From contig NZ_LNIZ01000003.1 of the NCBI RefSeq assembly GCF_001469025.1, positions 246,372 through 310,371 on the forward strand: a stretch of DNA of 64,000 nt, in the 5' to 3' direction. A model generated the notes under the pieces. The model saw only the letters and a list, made by a program, of their open reading frames with translations, was not told the DNA's origin and did not search any database. The translations under genes were made by a program, and so were the position numbers. This document shows positions 62,098 to 64,000 of this stretch, in pieces. The stretch is from Trueperella bernardiae. GTDB taxonomy: Bacteria; Actinomycetota; Actinomycetes; Actinomycetales; Actinomycetaceae. Every line of letters begins with the position of its first letter. Position 1 is the stretch's first letter.

Positions 62098-63486
62098 ATG
62101 GCAAAGCCGAGACCGAGTTATGCGGTGACGTTGCGCATCGAGATTCCCTACGACGATCACGCAGTGCCGCGTATCACCAACGAAATCAGCTACGAAGACG
62201 CGCTGATCACGGGAATTGACATGGTGCGTTCCGACGACGAGCACCTGCTGTTCGACGTCACGTGCATGACGCACGACCTGGATCACGCGAAGAAGATCCG
62301 CAAGAAGCTGCAACGCACCGAGGGCGTGATCGTGCATGGGATTCACGACGCGACCGTGCAGGCCCACCTGGGCGGTAAGATCGAGGTGACGCTCAAGCGC
62401 CCGCTGAAGACGCGCCAGGACCTGTCGAAGATTTACACGCCGGGTGTGGCGGCGATCTGCGAGAGGATCGTGGAGGATCCGAGTGAGGCGCGCAGGCTCA
62501 CGATTAAGCGCAACACGGTCGCCGTCGTAACCGATGGGACGGCCGTGCTGGGCCTGGGGGATATCGGGCCGCTGGCCGCGATGCCCGTCATGGAGGGCAA
62601 GGCGGCGCTGTTCAAGAATTTCGCAGGCGTGGATGCGTGGCCGGTATGCCTGGACACGAAGGACACCGAGGAGATGATTGCGATCGTAAAGGCGATCGCG
62701 CCCGGGTTTGCGGGGATCAACTTGGAGGACATCTCGGCGCCGCGGTGTTTCGAGATCGAGCGCAGGCTGCGCGAGGAGCTCGACATTCCGGTCTTCCATG
62801 ACGATCAGCACGGCACCGCGGTTGTGGTGCTGGCGGCGCTGATTAACGCGCTGAAGGTGGTTCACAAGAAGATCGAGGACGTGCGGATTGTGGTGTCGGG
62901 CGTAGGTGCGGCCGGCAACGCCATCATCCGCCTGCTCACGAGCCAGGGCGCCCACGATATCATCGGCTGCGGGCGCAACGGCGCGCTGGGAGCGTTCCGC
63001 GAGGAGGCCGACCCGGACCGCAACTGGCTGGCGCTAAACACCAACCCGCGCCAGGTGCAGGGTAGCCTCAAAGAGGTACTGGCGGGCGCGGACGTGTTCA
63101 TCGGCGTCTCGGCGGGAAACATCCTTGACGGGGACGACATCGCGACCATGGCCGACGACGCCGTGGTGTTCGCCCTCGCTAACCCCACGCCGGAGGTGGA
63201 TCCGGGCGTTGCGGGGGATCATGCGGCGGTGGTGGCCACGGGCCGGTCGGACTATCCGAACCAGATAAACAACGTGCTGGCCTTCCCGGGTTTGTTCCGC
63301 GGAATGCTGGACGTGCGGGCGGGCGAGGTGACCGACCAGATGCTGGTGGTTGCCGCGAACGCGATTGCGGCGGCGGTGGAGCCGGCGGAGCTGAATTCGG
63401 CGTTCATCATTCCGGGTGTCTTCACGCCCGACCTGGCTGAGAAGGTGGCGGGCGCGATTCGCGAGGAGTTCGCCAACGGGCAGTAG
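62098..63486 (+). CDS. NAD-dependent malic enzyme with N-terminal ACT-like domain
   Basis: This 462-residue enzyme decarboxylates malate to pyruvate. An ACT-like regulatory segment (about 1-85) precedes the malic enzyme core: KIYTPGVAAICERI with the catalytic Tyr, TDGTAVLGLGDIGPLAAMPVMEGKA, metal-binding VFHDDQHGTA, and the nucleotide loop VVSGVGAAGNAI. The fused N-terminal domain suggests allosteric control by a small ligand. AAGGC lies before ATG 62098. It stands alone between two terminators. Confidence 0.94.
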   Translation: MAKPRPSYAVTLRIEIPYDDHAVPRITNEISYEDALITGIDMVRSDDEHLLFDVTCMTHDLDHAKKIRKKLQRTEGVIVHGIHDATVQAHLGGKIEVTLKRPLKTRQDLSKIYTPGVAAICERIVEDPSEARRLTIKRNTVAVVTDGTAVLGLGDIGPLAAMPVMEGKAALFKNFAGVDAWPVCLDTKDTEEMIAIVKAIAPGFAGINLEDISAPRCFEIERRLREELDIPVFHDDQHGTAVVVLAALINALKVVHKKIEDVRIVVSGVGAAGNAIIRLLTSQGAHDIIGCGRNGALGAFREEADPDRNWLALNTNPRQVQGSLKEVLAGADVFIGVSAGNILDGDDIATMADDAVVFALANPTPEVDPGVAGDHAAVVATGRSDYPNQINNVLAFPGLFRGMLDVRAGEVTDQMLVVAANAIAAAVEPAELNSAFIIPGVFTPDLAEKVAGAIREEFANGQ

Positions 63487-63570
63487 TAAAGAAAAGGGCG
63501 TGAATGCGCGCAAGCGGCGGGCACGCCGGGCACTTGGAGCGCGAAAGGGAGCCCGCATATAGCACAGATC

Positions 63571-63604
63571 GCTGGGGGCGCGCCGATTCCGACGCGCCCC
63601 CAGC
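63571..63604 (+). terminator. Terminator-like hairpin after the malic enzyme gene
   Basis: GC-rich perfect 12-nt arms (63571-63582, 63593-63604) with a 10-nt loop lie about 85 nt past the stop codon. The T-run is weak. The stem separates the gene from the rRNA promoters. Confidence 0.65.
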
Positions 63605-63684
63605 CCTATGTCATGCGTCATGGTCGGCCTTTCCGCCTGTTTTCGCAGTTCAGAGCGGTGTGAGGAGGGGCACGGCGCTGAAGT

Positions 63685-63714
63685 TTGACGTTGTGGGCGC
63701 AAGGTGTGTAAATT
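63685..63714 (+). promoter_or_regulatory. Upstream rRNA operon promoter (P1)
   Basis: TTGACG (63685-63690) is followed after 18 nt by TAAATT (63709-63714). It lies about 110 nt upstream of a second, rRNA-type promoter, and tandem promoters are usual for rRNA operons. Confidence 0.55.
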
Positions 63715-63793
63715 CTTTTCTTGCCGCCGGAGCGTGAGACTCGCGGGACGAGCGGCAAACATCTTTCCGATTATGTGATCTAGACACCGGTAT

Positions 63794-63822
63794 TTGACTC
63801 CGGTCGAAAGATGAAGTAAGTT
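63794..63822 (+). promoter_or_regulatory. Main rRNA operon promoter (P2)
   Basis: TTGACT (63794-63799), a 17-nt spacer and TAAGTT (63817-63822) form the arrangement typical of actinobacterial rRNA promoters, here followed directly by the leader. Confidence 0.75.
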
Positions 63823-64000
63823 GGAGAGGTTGCTCCCGAGGGGCGCAGCGAAGAACACTCGCTGGTCTCGCGAGTGGGTGTGTTGTTTGATATCTCAATA
63901 GTGTGTCAGCTTTTTATGTTGTGTTTTTTGCAGCTGGCCTTTTTGGTTGGTTGTGTTTTTTGCCAGTTTTTCTGGTTGTTTGAGTCTGTTTGTCAGGCTT
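63823..64000 (+). other. Leader (pre-16S) of a ribosomal RNA operon, cut by the window edge
   Basis: After P2 the sequence runs through a GCTCCCGAGG segment and an inverted CTCGC/GCGAG hairpin, then TGTTTGATATCTCAATAGTG, which closely resembles the conserved TTTGAGAACTCAATAGTGTG element of actinobacterial rRNA leaders. The following T/G-rich stretch with repeated TTTTTTGC and GGTTG motifs fits the 16S processing stem region. No mature 16S sequence is reached, so the gene itself begins beyond 64000. Confidence 0.8.

Overview
The window is GC-rich, high-coding-density chromosome from an actinobacterium. The family Actinomycetaceae, and a Trueperella/Arcanobacterium-like animal or mucosal coloniser, is my best guess (inference). 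The evidence is the GlgE alpha-glucan pathway, the nudC-uvrD2-DUF2342-PDZ protease-UPF0182 block known from mycobacteria and relatives, a WhiB protein beside a PdtaS-type kinase, PPA1309 and DUF2505 family proteins, and a secreted mucin O-glycanase. The window ends in the promoter and leader of a ribosomal RNA operon.

Layout. 1-2900 is a visibly AT-richer island holding a decayed peptide-modification locus: a tiny ORF behind a perfect Shine-Dalgarno, a radical SAM/SPASM remnant with an internal loss, and a frameshifted ABC exporter. 3241-3786 is a YagU-type membrane protein. 4008-11473 is the GlgE pathway (glgE-treS-mak-glgB, one strand). 11525-14704 is a MacB-like ABC/adaptor operon next to a small secreted two-cysteine peptide. 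14859-21470 has a lipoprotein, then glgP, trpS and glgX. 21567-31918 is the conserved actinobacterial block: nudC, uvrD2, an E1/ThiF-like protein, a DUF2342 protein, a PDZ/Lon-type protease, PPA1309 and UPF0182. 32153-37672 is a giant secreted GH101 glycosidase. Next come initiator tRNA, a ChaA-type exchanger, sdhCAB and an LLM oxidoreductase/FMN reductase pair. They are followed by thyA-folA, pdtaS, whiB, a kinase/regulator/ABC operon whose ATPase has lost its catalytic motifs, SRAP, ligA, a PLD synthase, gatCAB, malic enzyme and the rRNA leader.

How the genes work together. TreS and maltokinase make maltose-1-phosphate, GlgE polymerises it and GlgB branches the product, while GlgP and GlgX degrade it. 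Nearly the whole alpha-glucan cycle is therefore here, without glgA or glgC. GH101 would release sugars from host mucin. Many transcription units are translationally coupled by 1-8 nt overlaps. Several first genes show a TANNNT box 6-7 nt before the start codon, the signature of leaderless mRNAs.

The two most unusual loci are the short-peptide/radical SAM/ABC remnant at the left end and the two-component operon with a pseudo-ATPase at 48656-53625.
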